Source: Chenopodium formosanum (lineage: Eukaryota; Streptophyta; Magnoliopsida; Caryophyllales; Amaranthaceae). From it: DNA of 64,000 bases. Shown piece by piece: positions 47,093 through 58,800 of the stretch; position 1 is the stretch's first letter; the number at the start of each line of letters is the position of its first letter. Under the pieces are notes generated by a model, which saw only the letters and a list, made by a program, of their open reading frames with translations, was not told the origin of the DNA and did not search any database. The position numbers and the translations under genes are program-made. The DNA lies in assembly GCA_024500155.1 (NCBI GenBank), contig CM044862.1:47936001-48000000 (forward strand), read 5' to 3'.

Positions 47093-48576
47093 CTAACCGC
47101 CCAAACTTCTTTCCTTTTCTTGCTCTCTTCTTTATTCTTTGCTGGCTGAGCAGGTCGGCTGTCTTTCTGTTTGTCAGACTTCTTGGAGTCTAATTGATTA
47201 CTAGGCGAGCAGAGGTCGGTTGCTTGAATATAGCTTTTCGCCTCCCTTAAGGCCGCTTGTAAAGTGAAAGCCTGTAAAAGTCGACCCGTCTCTCAGACCT
47301 TTGAAAAAGTTTATAAAAGCTACCTCATTAGACAGCCCTTGACTCTGAATTTTAATCAGATTGAACCACCTAACATAGGAGCGCAGCCCTTCTCTCTCCC
47401 CCTGCTTAATAGGGCTATAGTCTAGGCTTGTTTTCTTAGCAGGGATGTTCATTGAGAATTTGAAAGCAAACAAACAGGCAAGCTTCCTGAAACTATCAAT
47501 GGACCCGGCTGGCAAATTGCCAAACCATTGTTGGGAAATGCCCTTCAACGTAGCCGGGAAGCATCATCACAAAGTGGCATCATCCAACCCCTGTAAGTAC
47601 ATGAGGTTGGTGTAAGCCATGAGGTGATCTTCCAGGTTGGTGGTACCATCATAGGTACCTACCAATACATTCTTAACCTTGGCTGGCTGTGCCGCCTCGG
47701 TTATCTCCTAGGTGAACGCAGAAGGTTGTTCACCCAGGCGAAGCAGACGGAGATGCTAGTCCAGTGGTTGGACATTGTGATATGCCGCCTGACCTCCGAA
47801 GAGGGCCAGCAGCATATAGTAAGGTGGGTACTGACCGTAGACCTGAGAAGGTAATATATGGTGCAGTCCCGATCATCTGAGAGCCAGAGTGGACGGTATT
47901 ACCGCCTGTCTGACTCTCATGCAAGGAAAGTGCATTCCTTGTAGAAGTATTGTTGAAGCTGTCTGGAAAATTTGACGTAGAAGCCGACTCAGACAACTGT
48001 TGATTTCTCTTCCGGTTGATGATCTCCCGGGCATCAAGAGTTGATTTTTTTACTTCCCAGCGGCTGCTGGGTCCGGCGGGTATTGTTGATATTCCTCTTA
48101 TATAGAAGAATTTTTTACCAATCAATGGTCTCGGCTGCCTTCTCCTTTGGATAAGGAGTGGGCTGCCGATCTCTGACTGACTTCCCCTTTTCAAGAGGAG
48201 TCTTCTTGGCCGTCTGACCCCTACTTGGGCCAGCCCGGCTCTTAGGGATCAGTTCTTTAATTTCACACTTGAAACTTGTCATGAATCTCATGAGTTCGTC
48301 TCGGGTGACAGGTGCTGATCCAGCTATCGTATGGGTTTCCCCTTCCGGCTGCCTAGGGGGTCGATTTGCACCCGCCTGGGAGGCACCCCGCTCCAGAGTC
48401 TCTCTGGGCCGGATGCGCTTGGTTATGAGAGAGCCATCATCGGCAGTACATGTTTCGACCTAAGGATCTTCATCCTCCTGGTCTGTAAAATCTTCTGGGT
48501 CATCGCCCAGATGGTTAAGAGGTGGCACAGACTCTTGAACCATCTTCGAGGTACTCTCCCTAGAGACGGCGCCAAA

Positions 48577-49046
48577 TGTTTTGGGTATTTTTGTCCCTCG
48601 AGAGAGTTATAACACAAAGACTTATCCGGTGTGGCCTGTACCTACAAAACAAATGGAGACACCAGTTCGGTGGTGCTCCGCCTCCGACGAACAAGTTAGT
48701 AACTTGAAGGGAGATAAGAAGGTGCGAAATCTAGGTGGGAATCTGCTCGGATTCCAAGCTCAGATTTCTCAATCATAGGGACAATTTGTAATAAATGGTA
48801 AAACGTGCCCTCCAAAATAGGGAAATCTCCCTATTTATAGGGTCCTCGAGATTTGTGCCCCTCATTAGGTCACTGAACCCTAACCATTGGTGGGCTGCGC
48901 CGCATTACGGCTTTCTCGGTATTTTGGGCCTGAAGGCCACCTTTTTCCCCTGGTTTCTAGAGTGACACATGTCAAGCAGGGATAGGTCCACTTTATGCCA
49001 TCCTGGGGCTGACACGTGTCATCCTCTAATTGGACCACGAGGCGAG
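48577..49046 (-). repeat. T2 5' LTR (outer end lost)
   Basis: About 470 bp, TGTTTTGGGTATTTTTGTCC onward, with minus-strand TATA at 48832-48839. The last approximately 20 bp (GTAAAATTACC...ACA in the 3' copy) are missing where it meets S1. Confidence 0.85.
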
Positions 49047-49428
49047 GAATTCTGAAATGGCGGCCTTCAAGGGCCCAAATCCCTAGAAGCACCGTAAAAC
49101 GGCGCAGTCCACTAAAATCTAAGTCAAGTGACCTAGATAGGGGCACTCCTACCAATGACCCTATAAATAAGGAGATATTTCCCCATTTTGGGGACACATT
49201 CAATCATTTATTACACCTACATTCTCTCTTAACAAAGAAACAACAGAGCTTAGAATCCAAGCAGATCCCCACCTAAATTTCCGCATTTTATATTCTCTTT
49301 CAAGTTACTAAATTGATCTTCGGAGGCAGAGCTCCAACCACCTAGAGTCTCCGTTGTTTTGCAGGTATAACTCAGCCGGACCGATCTTTGTGACGTAACT
49401 CTGCCGAGGGACAAAAACACCCAAAACA
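49047..49428 (+). repeat. S1: Tat-type solo LTR, right part
   Basis: Reads as the complement of the T2/T3 LTRs and ends ACACCCAAAACA at 49428, followed by TSD GTATT (49429-49433). Plus-strand TATA at 49162-49169. With 16150-16237 it makes about 470 bp. It lies head-to-head against the T2 5' LTR, forming a large inverted repeat centred near 49046. Confidence 0.78.
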
Positions 49429-49433
49429 GTATT

Positions 49434-51076
49434 GGCATAATTTATTTTCATTCCTTGATTGAATGGAACTCTTCATTGGATTCGGCTTCTCTAGAGACAG
49501 CCGGTCCTTGATCTCCATGAGGATAGAGTTGCAGTCCTTGTTAAACTCGTACCTAGGAACGTACAATTTGAATTCTTTCTTTTTCTTCCGGGACGGCTAG
49601 TCAGAATCACTAATCGCCCAGACTTTTTTTCTCTTTTTGCTCTCATCTTTTTTCTTAACTAGCTTAGCAGGCTGGCTGTCTTTTTGCCTGTCAGACTTCT
49701 TGGAGTCCGATTGACTACCAAGCGAGCAGAGGTCAGTTACTTGAATATAGCTTTCCGCCTCCCTCAGGGCCGCCTGTAAAGTAAAAGCCCCTTTTCTGAC
49801 TAGGTCGAACTTAAAGGTCGACCAGTCTCTCAGACCCTTAAAGAAGTTTTTAAAAGCTACCTCGTCAGACAGTCCTTGAATCTGAATCCTGTTTAGAATG
49901 AACCGCCTAACATAGGAACGCAATCCTTCTCTCTCTCCCTGCTTAATGGTGCTCAAGTCAAGACTTGTTTTCTTCGCAGGGATGTTCATTTAGAAGTTGG
50001 AAGCAAACAGGAAGGCAAGCTTCCTAAAACTGTCGATGGACCCGGTTGGCAAGTTTCCAAACCATTGTTGGGCAATGCCCTTCAATATAGCCGGAAAGCA
50101 TCGACACCAAGTAGCATCATCCAACCTCTGTAAATACATGAGGTTGGTGTAGGCCGTGAGGCAATCTTTAGGGTTGGTGGTTCCATCATAGGTACCTACC
50201 AACACATTTTTAACCTTGGCCGGCTGTGCCGCCTCGATTATTTCCTGGGTGAACGCAGAAGGTTGTTCACCCAAGCGGAGCAGGCGAAGTTTCCAGTCCA
50301 GTGTCTGGACGTTGTTGTATGTCGCCTGACCTCCGAAGAGAGACGGATGCATGAAATGAGGAGAATACGGACCGGAGACCAGAGGTGGTACATACGGTGC
50401 ATTCCCAATCATCTGAGGGCCAGAATGGACGGTATTACCGCCTGTATGGCTCTCATGCAAGGAAGGCACATTCCTTGTAGATGTATTCTTGAAGCTGTCT
50501 GGAAAGCTTGATGTAGAAGCTGACTCAGACAACTGCTGATTTCTCTTGCGGGTGATGATCTCCTGAGCGTCAAGAGTTGTTTTTTTGTTTCCCACCGGTC
50601 GTTTAGTCTGGGGGGATTGCCGGTATTCCTCAGAGGCAGAAGAATCTTGAACCAATCAATGGTCCTTGCTGCCTTGTCCTTTGGATGAGGAGTTGGCTAT
50701 CGATCTCTGACTGACTTCCCCTTCTCCAGAGGAGTCTTTCTTGCCGACTGACCCCTGCTTGGGCCAGCCCAGCTCTTCGTGATTAGGTCTTTAATTTCAC
50801 CCTTAAAACTTGTCATGAATTTCATGAGTTCGTCTCAAGTGACGGAAGCTGATCCACCGGTCGTATGGGTTTCCCCATCTGGCTGCCCAGGGGGTCGATT
50901 TGTACCCGCTTGGATGGCACCCCGCTCCAGAGTGTCTCTGGGCCGGATGCGCTTGTTTATGAGAGAGCCATCACTGGCTATATAAGTTTCAACCTAGGAT
51001 CATCATCCTCTTGGTAAGTAAAGACTTCTGGTTGGTCTACTGAACGCTCAGGAGGCGGTACAGACTCTAGAACCAT
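49434..51076 (-). pseudogene. gag: T0 gag, N-terminal and central part
   Basis: Starts at ATG 51076. Open segments 50655-49990 and 49989-49597 cover the capsid-like domain (MYLQRLDDATWCRCFPAILK, AQQWFGNLPTGSIDSF, SYVRRFILNRIQIQG). 49566 leftward has the basic region before the Cys/His segment, where S1 is inserted; gag continues at 16144. Stops at 49987-49989 and in the N-terminal 150 codons. Primer-site remnant at 51092-51107. Confidence 0.85.
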
Positions 51077-51109
51077 TTTTGAGGTACTCTCCCCAAAGAT
51101 TGGGCCAAA

Positions 51110-51134
51110 TGTTTTGGGTATTTTTGTCCCTCGG
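51110..51134 (-). repeat. T0 5' LTR, surviving 25 bp (U5 end)
   Basis: TGTTTTGGGTATTTTTGTCC and CTCGG, the U5 end of the T0 LTR. S3 begins at 51135 and the rest of this LTR is not found downstream of it. Confidence 0.8.
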
Positions 51135-51868
51135 TGATGCAATTCTAAGCATGGAGAGCTTCGAAGATTTGCTTATCATGCATCAAGATAGCTTGTCCCT
51201 GAACACTGATTCAAGCCAAGCATTGCATGGACACTTTCTTGGATATCAAAGCAAAGCCACGGTTTGCTTAGTGGTTTTTCTTGGAGTCTAGTTCACTTTC
51301 TTGAATTTTATTTACTTAGATTTTTCTTACAAGTTTTTACCTTTCACTTGAAAAGGTTTTTCTTGGTTCAAGCATTAGGATCTTTAATCTTTATTTAGTT
51401 CTTTAATTTTTATTTATTTAATTAGTTGCTTTAAAAATCAGTTAGTTAGCAAAATAAATCAATTTAGGCGTGTGCTTGTTCTCCAAGGAGTTTGGTGTAT
51501 GCTTGTGCGCCAAGGTGCTTGCTCTTCAAGAAAGTTAGAATTCTAGTTTAATTAGGATTGAATTAGGAACTTGTCCTAATCTTCCTAGGTAAACTAAGTC
51601 TTATAAATAGGGCTGTAAAACACACGAATAAAAATATAGAGATTAATATTCAAATTTATTTCTTAAGTAGCATACTTGAGTTTTTGTTGATTGTGATCAA
51701 TTGCTGTTTTGCTTGTTTTAGTTAAAACATTCGTTTGGATTGATTAATTAGGTGGATTCTTAATTGATTAATCTTAGTTTTTGTTTAGTTCTTGGTGGAT
51801 TTCCTGTATAGAATTAGACTTAAACATATCTGATGTGAATTATTGATCCGAAAATCAACAAAACACAA

Positions 51869-54752
51869 TGGCATAGAACTCTTTATCATAAGTAGAATAG
51901 TTCAATCGAGCTCCTCCCAATTTCTCACTGAAATATGCAATAGGCCTCTTCTTTTGGAGTAAAACTGCTCCAATTCCAACTCTATTAGCATCGGTTTTAA
52001 CTTAAAAAGGACTTGAGAAATCTGGTAACGCAAGTATAGGTGCTTCACATAGCTTCTTTTTAACCAACTCAAACGCACATTGAGCTTCTTTAGTCCATTC
52101 GAATTTACCCTTGTCCTTCTTCAAACATTCGGTCATAGGCTCCACAATACTTGAGAAATTCTTGAAAAATCTTCTATAGAACAAAGCTAAACCATGAAAA
52201 GACCTTACTTCACTTACATTAGTAGGAATAGGCTAAGTTTTAATAGCCTCCACTTTTGAATGATCAACTGAAACTCCATCCTTTGATACAACATAACCAA
52301 GAAAAGTAACACTAGGCACTAAGAAGTAGCATTTTTCAAGCTTAGCATAGAGTTTCTTCTCTCTTAACACTTCAAACACACTTGTTAGATGATTTAGATG
52401 ATCATGCAAATATTTAAAGTATATCAGAATATCATCTAAATAAACAACAACAAACTTGCCAAGGAAAGGTTTAAGTACCTCATGCATCAACCTCATGAAA
52501 GTGCTAGGTGCATTAGTGAGTCCAAACGACATCACCAACCATTCATACAACCCTAACTTAGTCTTGAATGTTGTTTTCCACTCATCTCCTTCTCTCATTC
52601 GAATTTGATGATAACCACTCATAAGATCAATCTTAGAAAACAACTTTGAACCATGTAGTTCATCAAGTAGATCATCTAATCTTGGAATAGGAAATCGGTA
52701 TTTGATAGTGATGTTATTCACACTCCTACTATCAATACACATGCGCCAACTCCCATCTTTCTTTGGGACAAGTAAAGTAGGAACGGCACAAGGGCTCATA
52801 CTTTCCCTCACGTATCCTCTAGCCATAAGCTCTTCAATTTGCCTTTGCATCTCCTTTGTTTCTTCCGGATTACTTCTATAGGCTGCCTTATTAGGTAATG
52901 GTGCTCCCGGAATCAAGTCAATTTGATGCTCTATCCCACGAATAGGAGGTAGTCCCGGAGGTAATTCCTTAGGAAAGACATCCTTGAATTCTTCTAAAAC
53001 AGATTCCAATTCAAACGACCTCTTTGCTTGCTTATTTTGATCAATTCGAATCTCATTAGAAACAAGTATATATACCACATTGTTGCTACAAATTTCTTTT
53101 TCTAATTCCCTCTCACTAATCAAATAAGAACTCTTTGAATTAGAGGTAACATTAGAAGGCTTGTTGCTTATCAAAGGTTTTAAGGCAACTGGTCTCTCTT
53201 TTTCTCCTTTTCTCACAACATACACATTAGTCCTTCCATCAAACTTCACAAATCTATCATATTGCCAAGGACGGCCTAATAGTATATGACAAGCATCCAT
53301 AGGACAAACATCACACAAAACTTTATCATGAAATTTACCAATTGAAAAGGAGATTAAGGCTTGTTTAGTTACCTTAGCATCACTCGAATTATTAAGCCAA
53401 TGAAGCTTATAAGGGCTTGGATGTTCAGTAGTTGGCCACTTCAATTTGTCTACCAAAGTAGTAGATACCACATTAGTGCAACTCCCCGTATCTATGATCA
53501 TATCACACAACCTATCTTCTACCTTGCACCTTGTAAGAAAGATTTTCTCCCTTTGATTGTTTTCCATAGGTATGGTTTTAGAGTGTAGTGCCCTTCTTAG
53601 AACCAAACTTTGACCATGAGTCTCGGGATCAATATCGTCAATATTCCCCTCCTCTTCTTCAAAGTTTTCCTCTTCGTTCTTTTCTTCATAGTCACTACCT
53701 TGCTTACACTTAGCTTGTTCTTGTTCCCACTCTTGAGCAGTCATTACTCTTTTTGATGGACAATTAGTTGCAATGTGACCAACACTACCACACTTGAAGC
53801 ACTTCCTATCTTCAACAAGCTTTTTAGGAGCTTCAAACTTTGATTTAGTCTCCTTGTAGTTCGAACTAGAACCACTTTTCTCCAAGCTGTTCTTCTCAAA
53901 AGGTTTAGTGAAACCTTTTACAAAGGGCTTAGTGTACTTCCCTTTCTTCCCCTTTATCTGTTTTTCAACTTTCAAAGCTACCTTGCAAACATCCTCAAAG
54001 GACCAATATTGTTATAATTCAACTTTTTCAGCAATATTATCATTCAACCCCAAAATAAATCTAGCAATCTTATGCTCAACAATCTCTTCTAAGCCACATA
54101 GCATGCATAACTTTTCAAATTCACCAATATAATTCTCAACAGTCATAGAATTTTGTTTAAAAAGTTGCATCTTAAGATAAACATCTTGAATATAATCACT
54201 AGGTACGAACCTTTTTTTCATGTGCTTCTTGAGTTGTTCCCAAGTTGAGATTCTTGCACGCCCCTCCTTATGCCTCTTCTTCTTTAGATTATCATACCAA
54301 AGACTAGCATAACCGGTCAGTTTTAATTCAGCCAATTTGCATCTTTTCCTTTCATCATACTCCTTGTAATCAAAGAGTGTCTCGGCCCTTCTAATCCACT
54401 CAAAGTATTTTTCAGGTTCATTCATACTCCCATTAAATTCGGGAAGATCTAATTTAAGGTTCCTATCATCTTCCTTTGGTTGGTCTCTTCTCCTAGGCCT
54501 TGGTGATTCATCACTTGAGGAATAATTATTTCGTGGCCTCCTTGGGTTCCTCCTTGGTTGTTCTTCCTCACTTGAACCAGAATAAGGGTTAGAATTCCCT
54601 TTCCTTGAAGAACTTCCAGCAAGAGTATCAAGCCTTTTTAATATCTCATCCATCCTTGCTGCCAACTCGTCAATTCGCCTATCTCTTCTAAGATTTTGAG
54701 CCTGTTCTAATGTTAATCCCCTTGGAACCTGTGGAACCTCCTCGTCACTCAT
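51869..54752 (-). pseudogene. gag-pol: R4 gag-protease-RT-RNase H, truncated, three stops
   Basis: Starts at ATG 54752 (MSDEEVPQVPRG) and stays in one frame down to the deletion at 51869, with stops at 54012-54014 (CAA to TAA), 52233-52235 (TGG to TAG) and 52002-52004 (GAA to TAA). It keeps the zinc knuckle (CFKCGSVGHIATNC), protease (IIDTGSCTN), RT (SRSVNNITIKYRFPIPRLDD, YLDDILIY) and the start of RNase H (GIGAVLLQKKRPIAYFSEKL, YDKEFYA). It supplies the intact reading for several regions broken in R2, such as the first zinc-knuckle cysteine and RT beyond NAPSTFM. Confidence 0.94.
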
Positions 54753-55029
54753 GATTCCTACACAAACCAAGTCAGTTCATGCAAAAATCTTGATTAAAAG
54801 ATCGAATCTTGAAGGAAAACTAGGCAACACAAAAACCGGACTCTCAACCGCAAATCAGTGCACAAACACCAAACGTTTGAGGCTGTGTAGAACGCGTTAC
54901 TCAACTAAAATTTTTTGAAGTTTTATATGGTGATATCTGGACGTTTTTAGAGTTCAATGCAAAAAGAATCATGTACAAATTCCCAGCCAATTGTTCCTAG
55001 TTTAATTTTTACCGAAGTTGCGCAAACCT

Positions 55030-55041
55030 GCTCTGATACCA
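55030..55041 (-). other. R4 primer binding site, initiator tRNA-Met
   Basis: TGGTATCAGAGC on the minus strand, four bases inside the 5' LTR, as in R2. Confidence 0.85.
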
Positions 55042-55045
55042 ATGA

Positions 55046-55756
55046 TGATGTGAATTATTGATCCGAAAATCAACAAAACACAAGGGGTATGTTAAGTCTA
55101 ATTCTATACAGGAAATCTACCAAGAATTAAACAAAACTAAGATTAATCAATTAAGAATCCACCTAATTAATCAATCCAAACGAATGTTTTAACTAAAACA
55201 AGCAAAACAGCAATTGATCACAATCAACAAAACTTAAGTGTTTAAAACTTAAAACAATAATAATAATCTGTGTGTTTTTATTTGTGTGTTTACAGCCCTA
55301 CTTATAAGATTTAGTTTACCTAGGAAGATTAGGACAAGTCCCTAATTCAATCCTAATTAAACTAGAATTCTAACTTGCTTGAAGAGCAAGCACCTTGGAG
55401 CACAAGCATACGCCAATCTCCTTGGAGGACAAGCACACGCCTAAACTAATTTATTTTGCTAACTAACTGATGTTTAAAGAAACTAAATAAAGATTAAAGA
55501 TCCTAATGCTTGAACCAAGAAAAACCCTTTCAAGTGAAAGGTAAAAACTTGTAAGAAAAATCTAAGTAAAGAAAATTCAAGAAAGTTCAAGAAAGTGAAC
55601 TAGACTCCAAGAAAAGCCACTAAGCAAATCGTGGCTTTGCTTTGATATCCAAGAAAGTGTCCATGTAATGCTTGGCTTGAATCAATGTTTAGGGACAATC
55701 TATCTTGATGCATGATAAGCAAATCTTCGAAGTTCTCCTTGCTTAGACATGCATCA
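55046..55756 (-). repeat. R4 5' LTR
   Basis: 711 bp, TGATGTGAATTATTG to ACATGCATCA. Same family as R2, S2 and S3. The usual TATAAATA reads TATAAGTA here (around 55299-55306). Confidence 0.93.
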
Positions 55757-55801
55757 ATATCCCTTGTGTTTTGTTGATTTTCGGATCAATAATTAACATC
55801 A

Positions 55802-58800
55802 CTCATCAATAAGCATACGATACCACTCATTCCAGGTATGAAGCCTGTCAAACAAAAGCTGCGCCGTATGAAACCGGATGTGGCTCTCAAAATCAAAGAA
55901 GAAATCAGAAAGCAATTGGCCGCAGGTTTCATCAAAGTATTCAAGTATCTAGAGTGGATAGCAAATGTGGTTCCAGTTCCAAAAAAGGATGGAAGGGTCA
56001 GAATGTATGTTGATTACAGGGACCTCAATAAGGCAATCCCGAAATATGGGTTCCCTCTACCTTACATTGAAATTCTGGTATCACAAAGCACACCATGCAC
56101 TCCTATCGTTCATGGACGGCTACGCCAGATATAATCAAGTATTAATGGCCGAAGAAGATGTGGAGAAAACCACATCATCACACAATGGGGTACATATTAC
56201 TATACGGTAATGCCATTTGGGTTGAAAAACGTGGGTGCCACCTACCAAAGAGCAGCCACAACATTGTTACATGATATGATGCACAAAGATGTGGAGGTCT
56301 ATGTCAATGCTATGATCGTTAAGTCTAAAGATCTCCCAGGCCACATCATTGCACTTCGCAAGTTCTTTTAAAGACTCCGTAAATACGACATGAGATTAAA
56401 TCCAGCAAAGTGTGCATTCGGAGTCACATCAGGAAAATTGCTTGGATATGTGATTGATTCTCGAGGGATTGAAATAGATCCCACAAAAGTCAAAGAGATC
56501 ATGGCCATGCCACTGCCCAAGAATGAGAAGTAAATTCGAGGTTTCATTGAAAGGTTGCAATATATAAGTAGGTTCATATCAAAACTCACGGCGATATGTG
56601 AACCTATATTCAAGAAGCTTAAGAAAAATTTCCCAGTCACATGGTATGATGATTGCGAGAAAGCTTTCGATAAAATCAAACAATACCTGGCAAACCCACC
56701 CATGCTAGCGCCAGCAATACCTGACTTTCGTCTTCAACTCTACCTTACGGTCACAAGAGAAACTATGGGGGCAATGCTAGCACAAGAGATCGAAAGCAAA
56801 GAGAATGCAATTTACTATTTGAGCAAGAAGCTTCAAGGATACGAGACACGATACACACCACTTGAAAAGTTGTGTCTCACACTTGTGTGGGCCGCACAGA
56901 AACTAAGACATTACATGCTCACTCATATATTGCATGTCGTATCCAAGATGGATCCTCTCAAATACTTGTTCGAAAAAGCAACACTCAATGGCAGATTATC
57001 AAGGTGGATAGTCAACCTTGCTCAGTTTGACTTGAAATTTGTACCACAAAAAGCCATCAAAGGTTTTGCGGTTTCTGACTTCCTAGCAGATTTTCCGCTA
57101 GAAGAAGATGAATGTGATTTCCCTGAAGAAGATTTACTCATTACCGAAGATGATAGTTGGACACTCTATTTCAATGGAGCTTCAAACCAAAAATGTTGTG
57201 GTGTAGAAGTCTTGCTTGTATCACCCAATGAAGAGCATAACCCAATTTCCATGAAGCTCGACTTTGATGTCACCAACAATGCCGCAAAATATGAAGCATG
57301 TATTTTGGGATTAGAAACAGTTGTGGCCTTGGGAATTAAGAAGCTCAGAATCTACGATGATTCATCACTAATAATTAACCAAATCTCCAAGAGATGGAAG
57401 GTGAGAAGTGAAAGTCTCGCTACGTATCAAGCTCATCTGGAAACTCTCACGGAGCAACTAGATGAAGTGGAATATATGTACTTGCCTAGAGAAGAAAACC
57501 AGTTCGCCGACGCACTAGCTAAATTAGCATCAATGGTGCGAATTCCAACGGATATGATCAGAATGTCGTTAACCATAGAAAGAAGATATGAACCGGCTTA
57601 TGTTCACGCACTTGATGATGAACAAGAATCGCAAGAAGAAGACGAAGAGTCATGGTATATAGATATCCTTAACTACGTGACAAGAGGAGAATACCCTCCT
57701 AATACTAACAAAAGAGCACGCCGTGCTTTGAGGCTCCTGACCTCACAGTATGTGCTCATCAGGGGAGAACTCCACAAAAGGAATGCACTAAGAAGAAATC
57801 TCTTATGCATAACCAAGAAAGAAGCACACAAAACCATGGAAAATCTTCATGCCGGCATATGTGGAACGCATATGAATATGCTAAGTTGTTAGTCCAGAAG
57901 ATTCAACGACAAGGTTATTATTGGACTACCATGGAAAGAGATTGTCACGAATACGTTAAGAAATGTATGAAATGTCAAGTTTATGCAAATTTACAACATG
58001 TTCCACCTTCGCTTCTCTACACATATACCTCTCCATGGCCATTCTCTACTTGGGGTATCGACAACATTGGAAAGATAACGCTACCAGGACAAGGGGGCTA
58101 GAATTCATCCTCGTAGCAATCGACTATTTCACCAAATGGGTCGAAGCTGCCTCATATGCTAAGTTAACGACAAAACACGTAGCTCAATTCATTGAGAAAA
58201 ATATCATATGCCGCTATAGGGTACCTAATGAGATGATCAGTGATAATGGAACGCATTTCCAAGCCGAATGCGCGGAATTATTACAGAAATATCATATCAA
58301 GCATCACAGATCATCACCCTACAGACCACAAACAAATGGTGCGGTCGAATCAGCCAACAAAAATGTGAAAACTATCATCGAAAAGATGACAGAAAATTAC
58401 AAAGATTGGCTAAGTAAGCCACATTTTGCCCTTTGGGGTTATCAAACCTCTATTCGTACATCAACGGGGGCTACCCCTTTCTCTTTGGTCTATGGAGTTG
58501 AAGTTGTACAACCAATAGAGCTCGAAATCCCTTCTCTCCGAATCGCGTTGGAAAGCCAACTAGATGAAGTCGACTGGATTAGAGCAAGATATGATGAATT
58601 AGTCTTACTTGACGAAAAATGATTGGCAGTTTTGCATCACGTCCAAACCTACCAATAGCGTATGGCGCGACATTTCAATAAAAAAGTCAAGACTAGGAAC
58701 ATCAAAGAAGGTGACCTGGTGCTTAAGGCACTTCGCAAAAATGTGTTGGATCCAAGAGGAAAATTCAGACCAAATTGGTCAGGCCGGTACATTGTTAAAG

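Larger units (their letters stand above)
35729..48543 (-). pseudogene. gag: T2 gag-protease, split by T3
   Basis: Gag starts at ATG 48543 (MVQESVPP), runs left to 47098, is interrupted by T3 (36822-47097), and resumes from 36816. The right part has MKGISQQWFGNLP and SYVRWFNLIKIQ. The left part has the Cys/His segment CQYHEDVGHDTNDCF (about 36640) and protease. Around the protease active site about 15 bp present in T3 (the GTGNSSD region) are missing, and the sequence reads RILIDIISL. Stops occur near 48462 and in the basic N-terminal region. Not functional. Confidence 0.85.
16238..49046 (-). mobile_element. T2: Tat-lineage element carrying four nested insertions
   Basis: A minus-strand Tat element spanning 32.8 kb. 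Removing R2, R3, S2, T3 and their duplicated TSDs leaves about 11.1 kb, a normal length for the family. The 3' LTR is 16238-16274 plus 20856-21286 (468 bp); the 5' LTR is 48577 to about 49046 (470 bp). The 5' LTR lacks its last approximately 20 bp at the junction with S1, so its TSD cannot be seen. The order of parts is as in T1. The LTRs differ by roughly 6-7%, older than T1. Confidence 0.85.
14714..51134 (-). mobile_element. T0: oldest Tat-lineage host element, heavily interrupted
   Basis: A minus-strand Tat element surviving as 14714-16149 (start of RT, protease, end of gag) and 49429-51134 (rest of gag, primer site and first 25 bp of the 5' LTR). The two pieces join exactly in gag once solo LTR S1 and its contents are removed: GTATT at 16145-16149 is repeated at 49429-49433. 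The left end was taken by R1 and the 5' LTR is truncated by S3. This reconstruction is inference from TSDs and reading-frame continuity. Confidence 0.8.
51831..55756 (-). mobile_element. R4: chromovirus-type element, 3' part deleted, inside a sister LTR
   Basis: A minus-strand element with TSD ATATC at 51826-51830 and 55757-55761. The 5' LTR is 55046-55756 (711 bp). Only 38 bp of the 3' LTR remain (51831-51868), joined directly to RNase H coding, so integrase and most of the 3' LTR are gone. The host LTR S3 belongs to the same family but lies in the opposite orientation. Confidence 0.92.
51135..55801 (+). repeat. S3: solo LTR of the R2/R4 family, split by R4
   Basis: Plus-oriented LTR, TGATGCAATTC at 51135 to AACATCA at 55801, interrupted at 51830 by R4 and resuming at 55762 (736 bp net). 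The outer flanks do not share a TSD (CTCGG left, CTCAT right). They belong to different elements (T0 LTR and O1 pol), so it probably arose by recombination between LTRs of two insertions. Confidence 0.85.

Noticed and set aside
51135..51830. S3 and R4 as a single element with two LTRs
   Set aside because: The flanking LTR pieces are in opposite orientations and ATATC is duplicated exactly at the R4 borders, so R4 is an insertion into S3.
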